From assembly GCF_007004655.1 (NCBI RefSeq), contig NZ_ML660115.1:1-53898 (forward strand): a stretch of DNA of 53,898 nucleotides. Direction: 5' to 3'. The stretch's first letter is position 1. Each line of letters opens with the position of its first letter. Origin of the DNA: Exilibacterium tricleocarpae. Lineage in GTDB: Bacteria; Pseudomonadota; Gammaproteobacteria; Pseudomonadales; Cellvibrionaceae. The translations under genes and the position numbers were made by a program. The notes under the pieces were generated by a model. That model searched no databases. It was given only the letters and a program-made list of their open reading frames with translations, and had not been told where the DNA came from. Of this stretch, positions 1-8,391 are shown piece by piece.

Positions 1-49
1 CTGTATGTTCGGTATTTTTACATTTCCCCTCTGTATTGGCAGGAGATGT

Positions 50-316
50 TCAATAATTTTGAATTGTGCTTTCGTGATTTCCATAGGCGCACATTCTATC
101 AAAATTAGTGTGAACAGGCCCTAGTACTTTATCAAACCTAGTTAATGGGCGTGGATCCTCATAATATCTAAGATTGTCGAAAGCTTCGTCCTCTTTGTTA
201 ATTTTTCCAGCCCTGTAAACTGCCACACAATCAAATCTATCTAAGTAAACAACATTTTTTCGCTTAAAGTCCTGCTCTTTGAACTTTACTTGTGCTTGTC
301 GTTTAGTGAGTGGCAT
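50..316 (-). CDS. Hypothetical protein, 88 aa
   Basis: I do not recognise this small gene. The frame also has an ATG at 328, but the ATG at 316 is preceded by GGAGGT at 5-nt spacing, so I place the start there; the protein then begins MPLTKRQAQVKF. It is soluble-looking, rich in Lys, Arg, Asp and Tyr, with no signal peptide, membrane segment or motif I can name. It lies in visibly AT-rich DNA, unlike the GC-rich genes from 1201 onward, and shares strand with the next small gene. Base composition suggests acquired DNA. The good ribosome site argues that it is real. Confidence 0.55.
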   Translation of the reverse strand: MPLTKRQAQVKFKEQDFKRKNVVYLDRFDCVAVYRAGKINKEDEAFDNLRYYEDPRPLTRFDKVLGPVHTNFDRMCAYGNHESTIQNY

Positions 317-369
317 ATAAACCTCCATTGCAACTAATAAAGTGATTTATACATAAAGAGATTGTATAA

Positions 370-392
370 AAATCAGTAATTCATACTGATTT
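370..392 (-). terminator. Possible weak terminator hairpin
   Basis: A perfect 9-bp inverted repeat (AAATCAGTA, 5-nt loop, TACTGATTT) lies just downstream of the gene ending at 417, read on the minus strand. It is followed by TTATAC rather than a long T run. The stem is AT-rich, so termination would be weak. Confidence 0.35.
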
Positions 393-416
393 CCCAAGTG
401 CTGTTTTTTACAATAT

Positions 417-668
417 TTATTTCTTTTCACTTTCGGTATCGATTTCTAACTCAGTAGATAACGGCTTTTTATATAAAAAAATTCGTGACCATGTGTTCTT
501 CGCCAGTATCTCACCGTCATTTATAAATTTTTCTCTGTTGTGAATCATGCAATATAGCTGCCATTGGCTTTGAACTTTTTGCTTTCTCCTCAAACTAAAT
601 CGATTTTTTGTTTTCTTTGAATTACATTTATTCACCTTGATGGGCCATAACATTTGTACATGGCGCAT
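417..668 (-). CDS. Hypothetical protein, 83 aa
   Basis: Unrecognised small, very basic protein (several KK/RRK clusters in the first 40 residues), with no signal peptide or membrane segment. The ATG at 668 has an AGGAG only about one base upstream, which is closer than normal. An in-frame ATG at 653 begins MLWPIKVNK but sits about 16 bases from the same AGGAG, so the start is uncertain. The DNA is AT-rich like its neighbour, and both may be cargo of one acquired segment. It could also be non-coding, since AT-rich DNA with few stops can give an open frame by chance. Confidence 0.4.
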   Translation of the reverse strand: MRHVQMLWPIKVNKCNSKKTKNRFSLRRKQKVQSQWQLYCMIHNREKFINDGEILAKNTWSRIFLYKKPLSTELEIDTESEKK

Positions 669-1200
669 GCTCCTTTATCAATTCTAATATCTGGCACATT
701 TTTTAAGTACCTGATATAAAAGGGGTTTGCTAAAGTTGTTAAATAGCGTCCAAAACAAAACGAGTTTTTCCTGTTATCCAAAATAATAGGGTTCTATTAT
801 TTCTCAATGCCTGGCCGATAAACTATTGTTATAAAAACCCTTTTTCTAATTCTCAGAGCGAAAGCCCACAACATTCTAGTATAAAGCGAGCAAAGAATTT
901 AATAATAGCTAAATATTCAGTATATTTGCCGAGCCCAGAGATGGAGGACTACAGCGCCGAGTCCATTTATCGAATCGTTACCTAGGGATATCCGGTTACG
1001 GAGTTATAGCATTCGGTCCGAATAACTTACCAGTGGGGTGTAGTAGCAAGCAGTGCCCGACGGCAGAGGTTTCGATTGTGGAAGGTCTAACATACGCACC
1101 CCCGGCGTGAACCGGCCCGGATGGCACAGTCCCTATATCTCACCATCAACTGTTGAATGTTTTGTTAGCGGCTGAGGTTTTGGGGCAGTGACAGCGAGTT
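669..1200. other. Intergenic, no gene supported; composition boundary
   Basis: Composition changes from AT-rich (669-900) to balanced or GC-rich (about 930 onward). A hairpin with arms ATTCGG/CCGAAT around one T lies near 1011-1023 and can be extended by AGTT/AACT. One open frame runs from about 982 to the TGA at 1108-1110 (about 42 codons) but has no convincing start or ribosome site. No tRNA, tmRNA or RNase P signature is visible. A possible remnant of a broken gene, otherwise nothing I can name. Confidence 0.4.
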
Positions 1201-2508
1201 CTACATCCCGGAAACCATAGAAATCATAACGCCCGCCGCCACCGCCGAACCGATCACGCCGGCGACATTGGGACCCATGGCGTGCATTAGCAGGAAGTTC
1301 TGCGGATTGGCTTCCAGACCCACTTTGTTGGAGACCCGCGCCGCCATGGGCACTGCCGAAACCCCGGCGGAACCGATCAACGGGTTGATCGGCGTTTTAC
1401 TAAAGCGGTTCATCAACTTGGCCATCAACACGCCACAGGCGGTGCCGATACCGAAGGCGACTATGCCCAGGCACAGGATACCCAGGGTTTTCGGGTCCAG
1501 GAATTTATCGGCGGCCAGTTTGGAGCCCACCGCCAGGCCGAGGAAAATGGTGGTGATATTGATCAATGCATTTTGCGTGGTATCACTCAGGCGTTCAACC
1601 ACACCGCACTCGCGCATCAGGTTGCCCAGGCAGAACATACCCAATAGCGGCGCCGCCGTGGGAAGAAACAACGCCACCAGGATCAGCAACACCAACGGAA
1701 AGGTAATTTTTTCCCGCTTCGATACCCGCCGCATCTGGGTCATGGTGATGCGGCGCTCTTCCCGGGTGGTCAGGGCCCGCATGATGGGCGGCTGAATCAT
1801 GGGCACCAACGCCATATAGGAATAAGCAGCCACGGCAATGGCACCGAGCAGTTCCGGTGCCAGCAGACTGGAAACGTAAATGGCTGTGGGACCGTCGGCG
1901 CCGCCGATAATGCCGATGGCCGCGGCATCGGCAACGCTGAAATCCATCAGGCCCGCCGCCGACAGGCCGACGGCACCGAGCACGGTGGCAAAAATACCAA
2001 ACTGCGCCGCCGCCCCCAAAAACAGGGTTTTCGGGTTGGCCAGCAGCGGACCGAAATCGGTCATGGCACCAACCCCCATAAAAATCACCAGCGGCGCCAC
2101 GCCACTGTCGATCGCCACCCTATAGAAGGTGTAGAGCATGCCATCGCTATGACCCGCCTGCGCCGCTATCTGCAACACCTGGTAGCGGGCGCCGCCGCCG
2201 GCATCGGCATAGAGCTGCAGCAGCTCATTGCCGGAGTCAACCGCACCCGCACCCAGCGCCTGGGCAATGGCGGCAAGCACCTCAGGGTCGGCAGCGTAAG
2301 CTGCATTTTCAATCGCCGACAGGGCCAGGCCGGCGCCGGGTATATTCGCAAGAATGCAACCGAAGCCGATGGGCACCAGCAACAGCGGCTCGAACCCCTT
2401 GCGAATCGCCAGAAACAACAATCCGAACCCGACCAGGATCATGACGAGTTCACCGCCGCTCACCTGGTAGACCCCGGTGTCATGCCATAAATTAAGAACT
2501 GTATTCAT
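1201..2508 (-). CDS. oadB: Oxaloacetate decarboxylase beta subunit (Na+ pump)
   Basis: Integral membrane subunit of the Na+-translocating oxaloacetate decarboxylase. In this family it decarboxylates carboxybiotin on the alpha subunit and couples this to Na+ export. The 435-residue length fits the family (about 433 in Klebsiella). The protein is almost entirely hydrophobic helices. It carries the conserved [10 protein letters not shown] segment, whose Asp belongs to the Na+/proton pathway in characterised OadB, and the loop ending [16 protein letters not shown]. The ATG at 2508 has GGAGGAAA just upstream, and only 17 bp separate it from the oadA stop, so oadG, oadA and oadB form one transcript. 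The same fold occurs in methylmalonyl- and glutaconyl-CoA decarboxylases, but the linked oadA fixes the substrate. Confidence 0.95.
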   Translation of the reverse strand: MNTVLNLWHDTGVYQVSGGELVMILVGFGLLFLAIRKGFEPLLLVPIGFGCILANIPGAGLALSAIENAAYAADPEVLAAIAQALGAGAVDSGNELLQLYADAGGGARYQVLQIAAQAGHSDGMLYTFYRVAIDSGVAPLVIFMGVGAMTDFGPLLANPKTLFLGAAAQFGIFATVLGAVGLSAAGLMDFSVADAAAIGIIGGADGPTAIYVSSLLAPELLGAIAVAAYSYMALVPMIQPPIMRALTTREERRITMTQMRRVSKREKITFPLVLLILVALFLPTAAPLLGMFCLGNLMRECGVVERLSDTTQNALINITTIFLGLAVGSKLAADKFLDPKTLGILCLGIVAFGIGTACGVLMAKLMNRFSKTPINPLIGSAGVSAVPMAARVSNKVGLEANPQNFLLMHAMGPNVAGVIGSAVAAGVMISMVSGM

Positions 2509-2525
2509 GGGTTTCCTCCGGCGCC

Positions 2526-4310
2526 TCAGGCAATGGTCAGCAAGACGTCGCCGACAGCAACGGCATCGCCTTCTTTGACATTGACTGTGCCCACCACGCC
2601 ATCTCTGGGCGCACTGACTGCGGTTTCCATTTTCATGGCTTCGAGCACCAGCACCGTATCGCCCTCGCTGACCTGTTGGCCGGACGCCACCAGCACCTTG
2701 AAAATATTGCCGGCCAGGGGCGCCGGCACCGGCTCGCCGCCAGCGGCCGGTACCCCTGCGCCGCCACTGGCGGCCGCGGCACCACCGACCGGCACGATAC
2801 CCGTCAGGTCGCCGCCGTCGGCGACGGTCACGGTGTAGCTCTGCCCGGCGACGGTCACGGTGTACACTTCCTCACCCGCGGCAGTGGTGACAACGCCACC
2901 CTCCTTGCCGGTGGGAACAGGCTCGAAGGCACTCGGATCGCCGCGGTGTTGCAGAAATTTCAAGCCGATTTGCGGAAACAGCGCATAGGTCAGTACATCG
3001 TCAATTTCGTTGTCGCCGGCGGCCAGGGTCACGCCTTTCTCGGTGGCGACCTGCCTTAAATCAGCAGTAATCTTGTCCAGTTCCGGCTCCAGCAAGTCAG
3101 CCGGGCGACAGGTAATCGGTTCCGCACCCTCCAGCACCCGCGCCTGCAATTCTTTGTTAACGGGTGCCGGTGTCGCTCCGTATTCACCTTTGAGCACCCC
3201 GGCAGTTTCCTTCGAAATGGACTTGTAGCGCTCGCCGGTCATGACATTGATAACCGACTGGGTGCCGACAATTTGCGACGTCGGTGTTACCAGCGGGATG
3301 TAACCGAGGTCTTGGCGCACCCGCGGTATTTCCTCGAGCACGGCGGCGAGCTTGTCCTCGGCGCCCTGCTCGCGCAACTGGTTTTCCATATTGGTCAACA
3401 TCCCGCCCGGCACCTGGGCCACCAGGATGCGCGCATCGACGCCTTTGAGAGCGCCCTCAAATTTGGCGTATTTCTTTCGCACCTCGCGAAAATAATCGGC
3501 GATTTCACCCAGCAGGTTGATATCCAGACCGGTGTCGCGCTCCGTGCCTTCCAGGATCGCCACCAGGGTTTCGGTAGGGGTGTGGCCGTAAGTCATCGAC
3601 ATGGAGGAAATCGCCGTGTCGATATTATCCAGCCCCGCTTCCACGCATTTTATGGCGGTGGCGTGGGCGAGCCCGGTGGTGGCGTGGCACTGCATATGGA
3701 TCGGAATGTTGCAGGACGCTTTCAGCCGCGTGACCAACTCGTAGCCGTCGTAGGGGCGCAGGAGACCGGCCATATCCTTGATGGCGATAGAGTCCGCGCC
3801 CATATCTTCTATGCGCTTGCCCTGCTCCACCCAGGTATCGATACTGTGCACCGGACTCAGGGTGTAGGCGATGGTGCCCTGGGCGTGTTTGCCGACGTCT
3901 TTTACCGCTTTCAGCGCCGTTTCGATATTGCGCATATCGTTCATGGCATCGAACACACGAAATACATCGATGCCGTTGCGGGCGGCACGCTCGACAAATT
4001 TTTCCACCACGTCGTCGGCATAGTGGCGGTAACCGAGAATATTCTGGCCGCGGAATAACATCTGCTGCGGCGTATTCGGCATCGCCTTTTTCAACTCGCG
4101 GATACGCTCCCAGGGGTCTTCACCGAGAAACCGGATACAGGCATCAAAGGTCGCGCCACCCCAGGATTCGAGTGACCAGAAGCCAACCCGGTCGAGCTTT
4201 TCTGCAATCGGCAGCATATCGTCGATGCGCATGCGGGTCGCGAACAACGATTGGTGCGCGTCGCGAAGTATCACATCGGTAATGCCCAGCGGTTTCTTTT
4301 CCTCACTCAT
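2526..4310 (-). CDS. oadA: Oxaloacetate decarboxylase alpha subunit (biotin)
   Basis: Cytosolic carboxyltransferase subunit: it moves CO2 from oxaloacetate to a protein-bound biotin, giving pyruvate, and hands carboxybiotin to OadB. The HMGL-like TIM barrel starts with [11 protein letters not shown] and includes the family segments [12 protein letters not shown] and [12 protein letters not shown] (about residues 8-300). A conserved carboxylase domain follows, then a flexible Ala/Gly/Pro linker at about 500-530. The C-terminal biotinyl domain carries EAMKMET, with the biotinylated Lys at about 560. The 594-residue length matches OadA; pyruvate carboxylase subunit B is the main relative, but oadB and oadG flank this gene. 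An AGGGG lies about 10 bases before the ATG. Confidence 0.95.
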   Translation of the reverse strand: MSEEKKPLGITDVILRDAHQSLFATRMRIDDMLPIAEKLDRVGFWSLESWGGATFDACIRFLGEDPWERIRELKKAMPNTPQQMLFRGQNILGYRHYADDVVEKFVERAARNGIDVFRVFDAMNDMRNIETALKAVKDVGKHAQGTIAYTLSPVHSIDTWVEQGKRIEDMGADSIAIKDMAGLLRPYDGYELVTRLKASCNIPIHMQCHATTGLAHATAIKCVEAGLDNIDTAISSMSMTYGHTPTETLVAILEGTERDTGLDINLLGEIADYFREVRKKYAKFEGALKGVDARILVAQVPGGMLTNMENQLREQGAEDKLAAVLEEIPRVRQDLGYIPLVTPTSQIVGTQSVINVMTGERYKSISKETAGVLKGEYGATPAPVNKELQARVLEGAEPITCRPADLLEPELDKITADLRQVATEKGVTLAAGDNEIDDVLTYALFPQIGLKFLQHRGDPSAFEPVPTGKEGGVVTTAAGEEVYTVTVAGQSYTVTVADGGDLTGIVPVGGAAAASGGAGVPAAGGEPVPAPLAGNIFKVLVASGQQVSEGDTVLVLEAMKMETAVSAPRDGVVGTVNVKEGDAVAVGDVLLTIA

Positions 4311-4409
4311 GGGTGTTTGCCCCTACTTTCTTCTCGGTATCGCTGCCCGGGCCGGCGGTCCGAACAGGGTAAAACTTCTGGTTAACGGTGCGGATCGCGG
4401 TCCGGCGAA

Positions 4410-4676
4410 CTACTTTTTGCCCCGGTGCTGATCTATGGCCGCCTTGATAACGGCCAGCAACTGAGTATCGCCGGCGGGAGAACGGGTGGGAGTTGAACCG
4501 GTACCCGGTGCGGCAACCTCGGGTTCCGGCTCACGAAAATAACGCTGTACGATCGCCGACATTAGTGTCATGGCGATCACCAGCAACGTCAGGAACACAA
4601 ACACCGTGCCCATGCCCAGTAACATCAGATTGACGCCCTGCTGCAGCAGCGTCTCTTGAACAGCGGGGTCTTGCAT
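4410..4676 (-). CDS. oadG: Oxaloacetate decarboxylase gamma subunit
   Basis: Small single-span membrane subunit that holds the alpha and beta subunits together and, in characterised enzymes, binds a metal near its C terminus. The frame is open up to 4808, but the ATG at 4676 is preceded by AAGGAGATC and gives the typical OadG layout of 88 residues. A short N terminus (MQDPAVQETLLQQG) leads into one hydrophobic helix at about 12-40 (MLLGMGTVFVFLTLL), then a Pro/Thr-rich linker and an end with His. It is first in the oadGAB transcript. A 17-bp tandem repeat lies 28 bp upstream of the start. Confidence 0.88.
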   Translation of the reverse strand: MQDPAVQETLLQQGVNLMLLGMGTVFVFLTLLVIAMTLMSAIVQRYFREPEPEVAAPGTGSTPTRSPAGDTQLLAVIKAAIDQHRGKK

Positions 4677-4703
4677 TTGTTTCGGATCTCCTTTTGACCG
4701 AGA

Positions 4704-4737
4704 AGTTATTCCAACCGGACAGTTATTCCAACCGGGC
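4704..4737. repeat. 17-bp tandem direct repeat upstream of oadG
   Basis: Two adjacent 17-bp units starting AGTTATTCCAACCGG (4704-4720 and 4721-4737) differ at one base. They lie 28-61 bp upstream of the oadG start, where a regulator site or leader element would be expected. Function is unknown. Confidence 0.6.
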
Positions 4738-5139
4738 ATAAAGCCGGTGCGCACTTGAAGGCGGCTCGAACTGTAGCTCGAATGCCTTTTGTAGGCAAAT
4801 AAAACCATTTACTACACAAAAACAGTAGCAATTTTGCCAGTCATTATCTTTGTTTTTCAAGCAGTTAAATTTTCATACACCTGTTTGAACAGCGTTCGCG
4901 AGATTTGGTTACAGCAGAAACTACAAGAGCTGGTGGAGCGGCTTTCACCAACCGCCTCTCCAGGCCAGCGACCGGGTCGATTATCGGGTACAATGCGGGC
5001 CGGTGTTGAGGACAGCCACTACTTAAGATAGCCGTTATTTACAACGGCCACGAAGGTATTTGCTTCACACTCTTAGCGAGAGCAGGCGCCTGCCATTCAC
5101 AACCACCACCACTTTTGACAGTCATTACGGCGATAACCG
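4738..5139. other. Divergent intergenic region oadG / dusC
   Basis: This holds the promoters of the divergent oadGAB and dusC units. I see a TACAAT -10-like hexamer at 4989-4994 reading toward dusC but no good -35 at the right distance. A 65-codon open frame inside it (4834-5031) has no ribosome site or recognisable product and is not called. Confidence 0.35.
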
Positions 5140-6102
5140 ATGCGCATTTTTCTAGCTCCCATGGAGGGCGTTGTTGACCAACATGTCAGGGCGTTGCTGA
5201 CAGACCTCGGGGGCATCGATGGTTGTGTGACTGAATTTGTGCGCGTCACCGATCATCTGTTGCCGGAAAAGGTATTCCGACGCTATTGCCCGGAGTTACA
5301 AACTGATTGCCGAACCCCAAGCGGAACCCCGGTGCGAATCCAGTTGCTGGGAGGCAAACCGGGCCCCATGGCGGCAAACGCCGCCAGGGCGGCAGCACTG
5401 GGCGCCGCCACCATCGACCTCAACTTCGGCTGTCCGGCCAAAACGGTTAATAAAAACGACGGCGGCGCCCGTCTGTTACAGCAACCCGAACGGGTTGGCG
5501 GGATTGTTGCCGCGGTCCGCAACGCCGTCCCAAAATCTACCCAGGTCACCGCTAAAATCCGTCTCGGCTTCGAGGACAAGTCGCGCTATCTGGACAACGC
5601 ACTGGCCGTCTTCGAGGCCGGTGCCGATGAATTGGTGGTGCACGCCCGCAGTAAAAAAGACGGTTACCGGCCGCCGGCCTACTGGGAATATATTGGCAGC
5701 ATTCGCGAAAATATCGCCATCCCGGTTATCGCCAACGGTGAAATCTGGTCGGTGTCGGACTACCGGCGCTGCCGCCAACTCTCGGGCTGCGAGGATGTTA
5801 TGTTGGGACGCGGGTTGTTGGCCTGCCCCGACCTGGCGCGACAAATAAAGACAGCCGCGGGAACGGCAAACTGCACACCCCTGACCTGGGGGCGGATTTG
5901 CCAACTGCTGTTTGATTACTACCTGCAAACCAAGGCGCTGTATCCCGGAAAGTTTTTAGGCAATCGGGTCAAGCAATGGCTCGTCTATTTGCGCCTGCGC
6001 TATCCCCAAGCCATCGAATTTTTCGAGGCCATCAAACGTCACCGCGACGCCGCTGCCATAGAGTCCGTTTTTCAGCGGCACTTGCAGGCGTTCCAAACAT
6101 AG
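5140..6102 (+). CDS. dusC: tRNA-dihydrouridine(16) synthase DusC
   Basis: FMN-dependent enzyme that reduces uridine to dihydrouridine in tRNA; DusC of E. coli acts at U16. The TIM barrel starts MRIFLAPMEGVVDQHVR. It holds the DusC-type segments CVTEFVRVTDHLLPEKVF and LNFGCPAKTVN with the catalytic Cys98, then VVHARSKKDGYR and VIANGEIW. The C-terminal helical tRNA-binding domain includes GNRVKQWLVYLRLRYP. The 320-residue length fits E. coli DusC (315) and the motifs match DusC rather than DusA or DusB. The stop codon abuts a 161-bp palindrome-ended element. No strong ribosome site is visible before the ATG. Confidence 0.93.
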   Translation: MRIFLAPMEGVVDQHVRALLTDLGGIDGCVTEFVRVTDHLLPEKVFRRYCPELQTDCRTPSGTPVRIQLLGGKPGPMAANAARAAALGAATIDLNFGCPAKTVNKNDGGARLLQQPERVGGIVAAVRNAVPKSTQVTAKIRLGFEDKSRYLDNALAVFEAGADELVVHARSKKDGYRPPAYWEYIGSIRENIAIPVIANGEIWSVSDYRRCRQLSGCEDVMLGRGLLACPDLARQIKTAAGTANCTPLTWGRICQLLFDYYLQTKALYPGKFLGNRVKQWLVYLRLRYPQAIEFFEAIKRHRDAAAIESVFQRHLQAFQT

Positions 6103-6263
6103 GGGGTCAAGTCTTGACTAATAGTTAGTGCTTAAGTCTAAAACTTTTTCCTATCGGAGTAATTATTTGACAGTATCGCAAACAACAACTCGGCTAAAGT
6201 CTCTGGTAAAAAGAACAAGAATATCGTTGCGGACCTAAATACTATTAGTCAAGACTTGACCCC
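6103..6263. repeat. MITE-like element with 23-bp terminal inverted repeats
   Basis: Perfect 23-bp inverted repeats (6103-6125 and 6241-6263, beginning GGGGTCAAGTCTTGACTA) enclose 115 bp without a gene. Each arm contains the smaller palindrome GTCAAG-T-CTTGAC. From memory, ends of this kind accompany REP/IS200-type (Y1) transposases in Gammaproteobacteria, so this may be a non-autonomous copy. It exactly fills the space between the dusC stop (6100-6102) and the ggt stop (6264-6266), and could act as a bidirectional transcription barrier. Confidence 0.75.
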
Positions 6264-8006
6264 TTAACGCCCCATCGCCTTACCTTCACGCCGGTGATCA
6301 GCGCCGCCCAACCAACCACCCTCCACCCGCTGAATAGCGTGCATACCACTGTTCAGGTCCCGCACCTGGATAGTATGCCCCATCGCCTCAAGCCTGGCCC
6401 GGTAGTCCTCCATATAAGTCGACTTTTCCAGCGCTGTCTTACCGTTGCGATTGCTGATCTTCGGCATGGCGATAGCCTGCTGAATATCCAGCTTCCAATC
6501 GATCACCCCCAACAAAGTCTGGGTGACATAGTTGATGATATTGCTGCCCCCGGGGGAACCGAGAATCAGCGTCGGCCGGCCATCGCGCAACACCATCACC
6601 GGCGCCATGGAACTGCGCGGGCGCTTGCCCGGCTCGACCCGGTTGGCCACCGGCTTGCCGTCACGAGTCGGCGACAAGGCAAAGTCCGTCAACTGGTTGT
6701 TAAGCAAAAATCCACGGGTCATAACAGTGGAGCCATAGGCCATTTCGATGCTGGATGTCATCGACAGCGCATTGCCGTGGCGGTCGACAATCGACACGTG
6801 GCTCGTGCTCGGCAACTCATACACCTCGCCGTCGGCCCGGGCCAGATTTTGCAGTTGTCCCGGTTGCGCCTTGCCCATATCTTTGCTGCGACTGATCAGG
6901 CGGCGCCGGTCCGCTATATAGCCGGCATCCATCAAACCGGCGACAGGCACCTCGACAAAATCACTGTCGGCGATATAGCGATCGCGATCGGCGTAAGCCA
7001 GGCGCGAGGCCTGAGTAATCAGGTGCAATGTGGAGAGCGCAGGACGCCCGTCAAAGGCCAATTCAAACGGTTCCAAAAGCTTGAGCTGTTGCAGCACCGC
7101 GATGCCGCCGGAACTGGGGGGCGCCATGCTGCACACGCTGTAACCGCGATAGGGGGCACAGACCGCCGGGCGCTCCTTGACGCGATAGCCGGCCAAGTCC
7201 GCCAACGCCAGGGTTCCCGGCGCAATTTTACTGTTCTTGACCGCAGCGACCATGGCCTCGGCCAGCGGGCCCATGTAGAAAGCATCGACACCCTGCCGGG
7301 CGATAAGGCGCAAAGTAGCCGCCAACTCCGGATTCTTTAACAGCTCACCCGCTTTAACAGGCTTGCCGCCGGGGTAAAAATAGTCTTTCGCCGGCGCGAG
7401 TTGCTTCAGGCCCGGGTTAAACTCCGCCGCCACCAGCGCCGCAAAGCGAGGCGACACCCGAAAGCCCTCCTCCGAGGCCCGGATGGTATCGTCAAACAGC
7501 GCCGACCAGGGCAGTTTACCGTAGCGTTGATGGGCCAGTGACAGTGCTTTCAACACCCCGGGTACACCGACGGAGCGGCCGCCGACCACCGCCTTGATCC
7601 AGGGGTCGGGCTTGCCGTTGCGCCCCAAAAACAACGCCGGCGACGCCGCCGCCGGCGCTGTCTCGCGACCATCGTAGGAAATCAGCTTCGAACCGTCGTG
7701 ATGGAGAATAAAAGCGCCGCCGCCGATCCCCGACGACTGCGGCTCAACTAAAGTCAGCATCGCCTGCACGGCAACGGCGGCATCGATAGCGCTGCCGCCT
7801 TTGTGCAGCACGTTGTAGCCCGCCTGCGCCGCCAGCGGATGGGCCGCCACCACCATAAAGTCACGGGCAAATATCGCCTGCTGGCGGGTGGTCCCGGTGC
7901 CCTCTTCAGGGTTGTCTCGACCGGCCTGCTGGGCGGGGGCGACAGCGGCAAACCAAAACAGGCAAAAACCGGCCAGTAACCGGGCTGGGATAGGTCTATT
8001 TGTCAT
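6264..8006 (-). CDS. ggt: Gamma-glutamyltranspeptidase
   Basis: Periplasmic N-terminal nucleophile hydrolase that cleaves or transfers the gamma-glutamyl group of glutathione and related peptides. Starting at the ATG at 8006, the protein begins MTNRPIPARLLAG, a basic start followed by a hydrophobic helix ending APAQQ, which is a good Sec signal. A GTG at 8039 in the same frame would put 11 residues before the signal and is less likely. Family motifs include KGGSAIDAAVAVQ, SSGIGGGAF, YDGRETAP, PPSSGG, and the autocleavage site TSHVSIVD, whose Thr becomes the nucleophile of the small subunit, followed by NNQLTDF. Length is about 580, normal for the family. The gene is convergent with dusC across the 161-bp element. 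Confidence 0.93.
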   Translation of the reverse strand: MTNRPIPARLLAGFCLFWFAAVAPAQQAGRDNPEEGTGTTRQQAIFARDFMVVAAHPLAAQAGYNVLHKGGSAIDAAVAVQAMLTLVEPQSSGIGGGAFILHHDGSKLISYDGRETAPAAASPALFLGRNGKPDPWIKAVVGGRSVGVPGVLKALSLAHQRYGKLPWSALFDDTIRASEEGFRVSPRFAALVAAEFNPGLKQLAPAKDYFYPGGKPVKAGELLKNPELAATLRLIARQGVDAFYMGPLAEAMVAAVKNSKIAPGTLALADLAGYRVKERPAVCAPYRGYSVCSMAPPSSGGIAVLQQLKLLEPFELAFDGRPALSTLHLITQASRLAYADRDRYIADSDFVEVPVAGLMDAGYIADRRRLISRSKDMGKAQPGQLQNLARADGEVYELPSTSHVSIVDRHGNALSMTSSIEMAYGSTVMTRGFLLNNQLTDFALSPTRDGKPVANRVEPGKRPRSSMAPVMVLRDGRPTLILGSPGGSNIINYVTQTLLGVIDWKLDIQQAIAMPKISNRNGKTALEKSTYMEDYRARLEAMGHTIQVRDLNSGMHAIQRVEGGWLGGADHRREGKAMGR

Positions 8007-8088
8007 CGGGTTCAAAAAGCTCACTCCAAAGTCTGTCACGGGTTAATGGCGGTTGTAGTGGGCCGCGTGGCACGGGGGTAATCGACGG

Positions 8089-8200
8089 CTAGTGTGCATG
8101 ATTTACCGCCTCGCGGAAAGGCTTGGTCGCCATACCCTGCCAGCGCTTGAAGGCGTGAAAAAAGCGCCAGTCCACCGAGTGCGGCCGGCGCCGGCGGCGC
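8089..8200 (-). pseudogene. Remnant of an AraC-family regulator C terminus
   Basis: The minus-strand frame ends with DWRFFHAFKRWQGMATKPFR followed by a short tail and TAG. This is the last part of the AraC/XylS DNA-binding domain (pattern F-x-x-A-F-K-R-W-x-G-x-x-P-x-x-F-R). Upstream the reading frame turns into Arg-rich nonsense; a neighbouring frame reads PAALGG just before, so a frameshift is likely. No upstream AraC domain is visible before the divergent monooxygenase gene at 8392. I infer a decayed regulator that once sat divergently next to that gene. Confidence 0.5.
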
Positions 8201-8391
8201 ACCGCTCGATAGCTACAGCCGGTGTATAAGCCGGACACTTGACCTAAAATCACTGAGAATCTGTCCGCAGACGCCATAGTAACCCGGTTAATCTCGGAGT
8301 ACAGTAGCGGACACGGCGGCGTATCGGAGGGCGGATTGAAGGCCCGGTCGAAGACAAAAGTGCAGGAAAAAGCAAAATCCGGAGGGATAAT

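Noticed and set aside
929-985. Short frame PSPEMEDYSAESIYRI resembling the N terminus of DtxR/MntR regulators
   Set aside because: Only about 14 matching-like residues before a stop, with no further similarity; chance cannot be excluded.
669-1200. Possible integron attC site (GTCTAAC near 1085 and GTTAG near 1165)
   Set aside because: The right core does not fit GTTRRRY, inner arms do not pair and no integrase is seen.
1268-1795. Long open frame on the strand opposite oadB
   Set aside because: GC-rich shadow frame with no ribosome site or recognisable product; oadB is certain.
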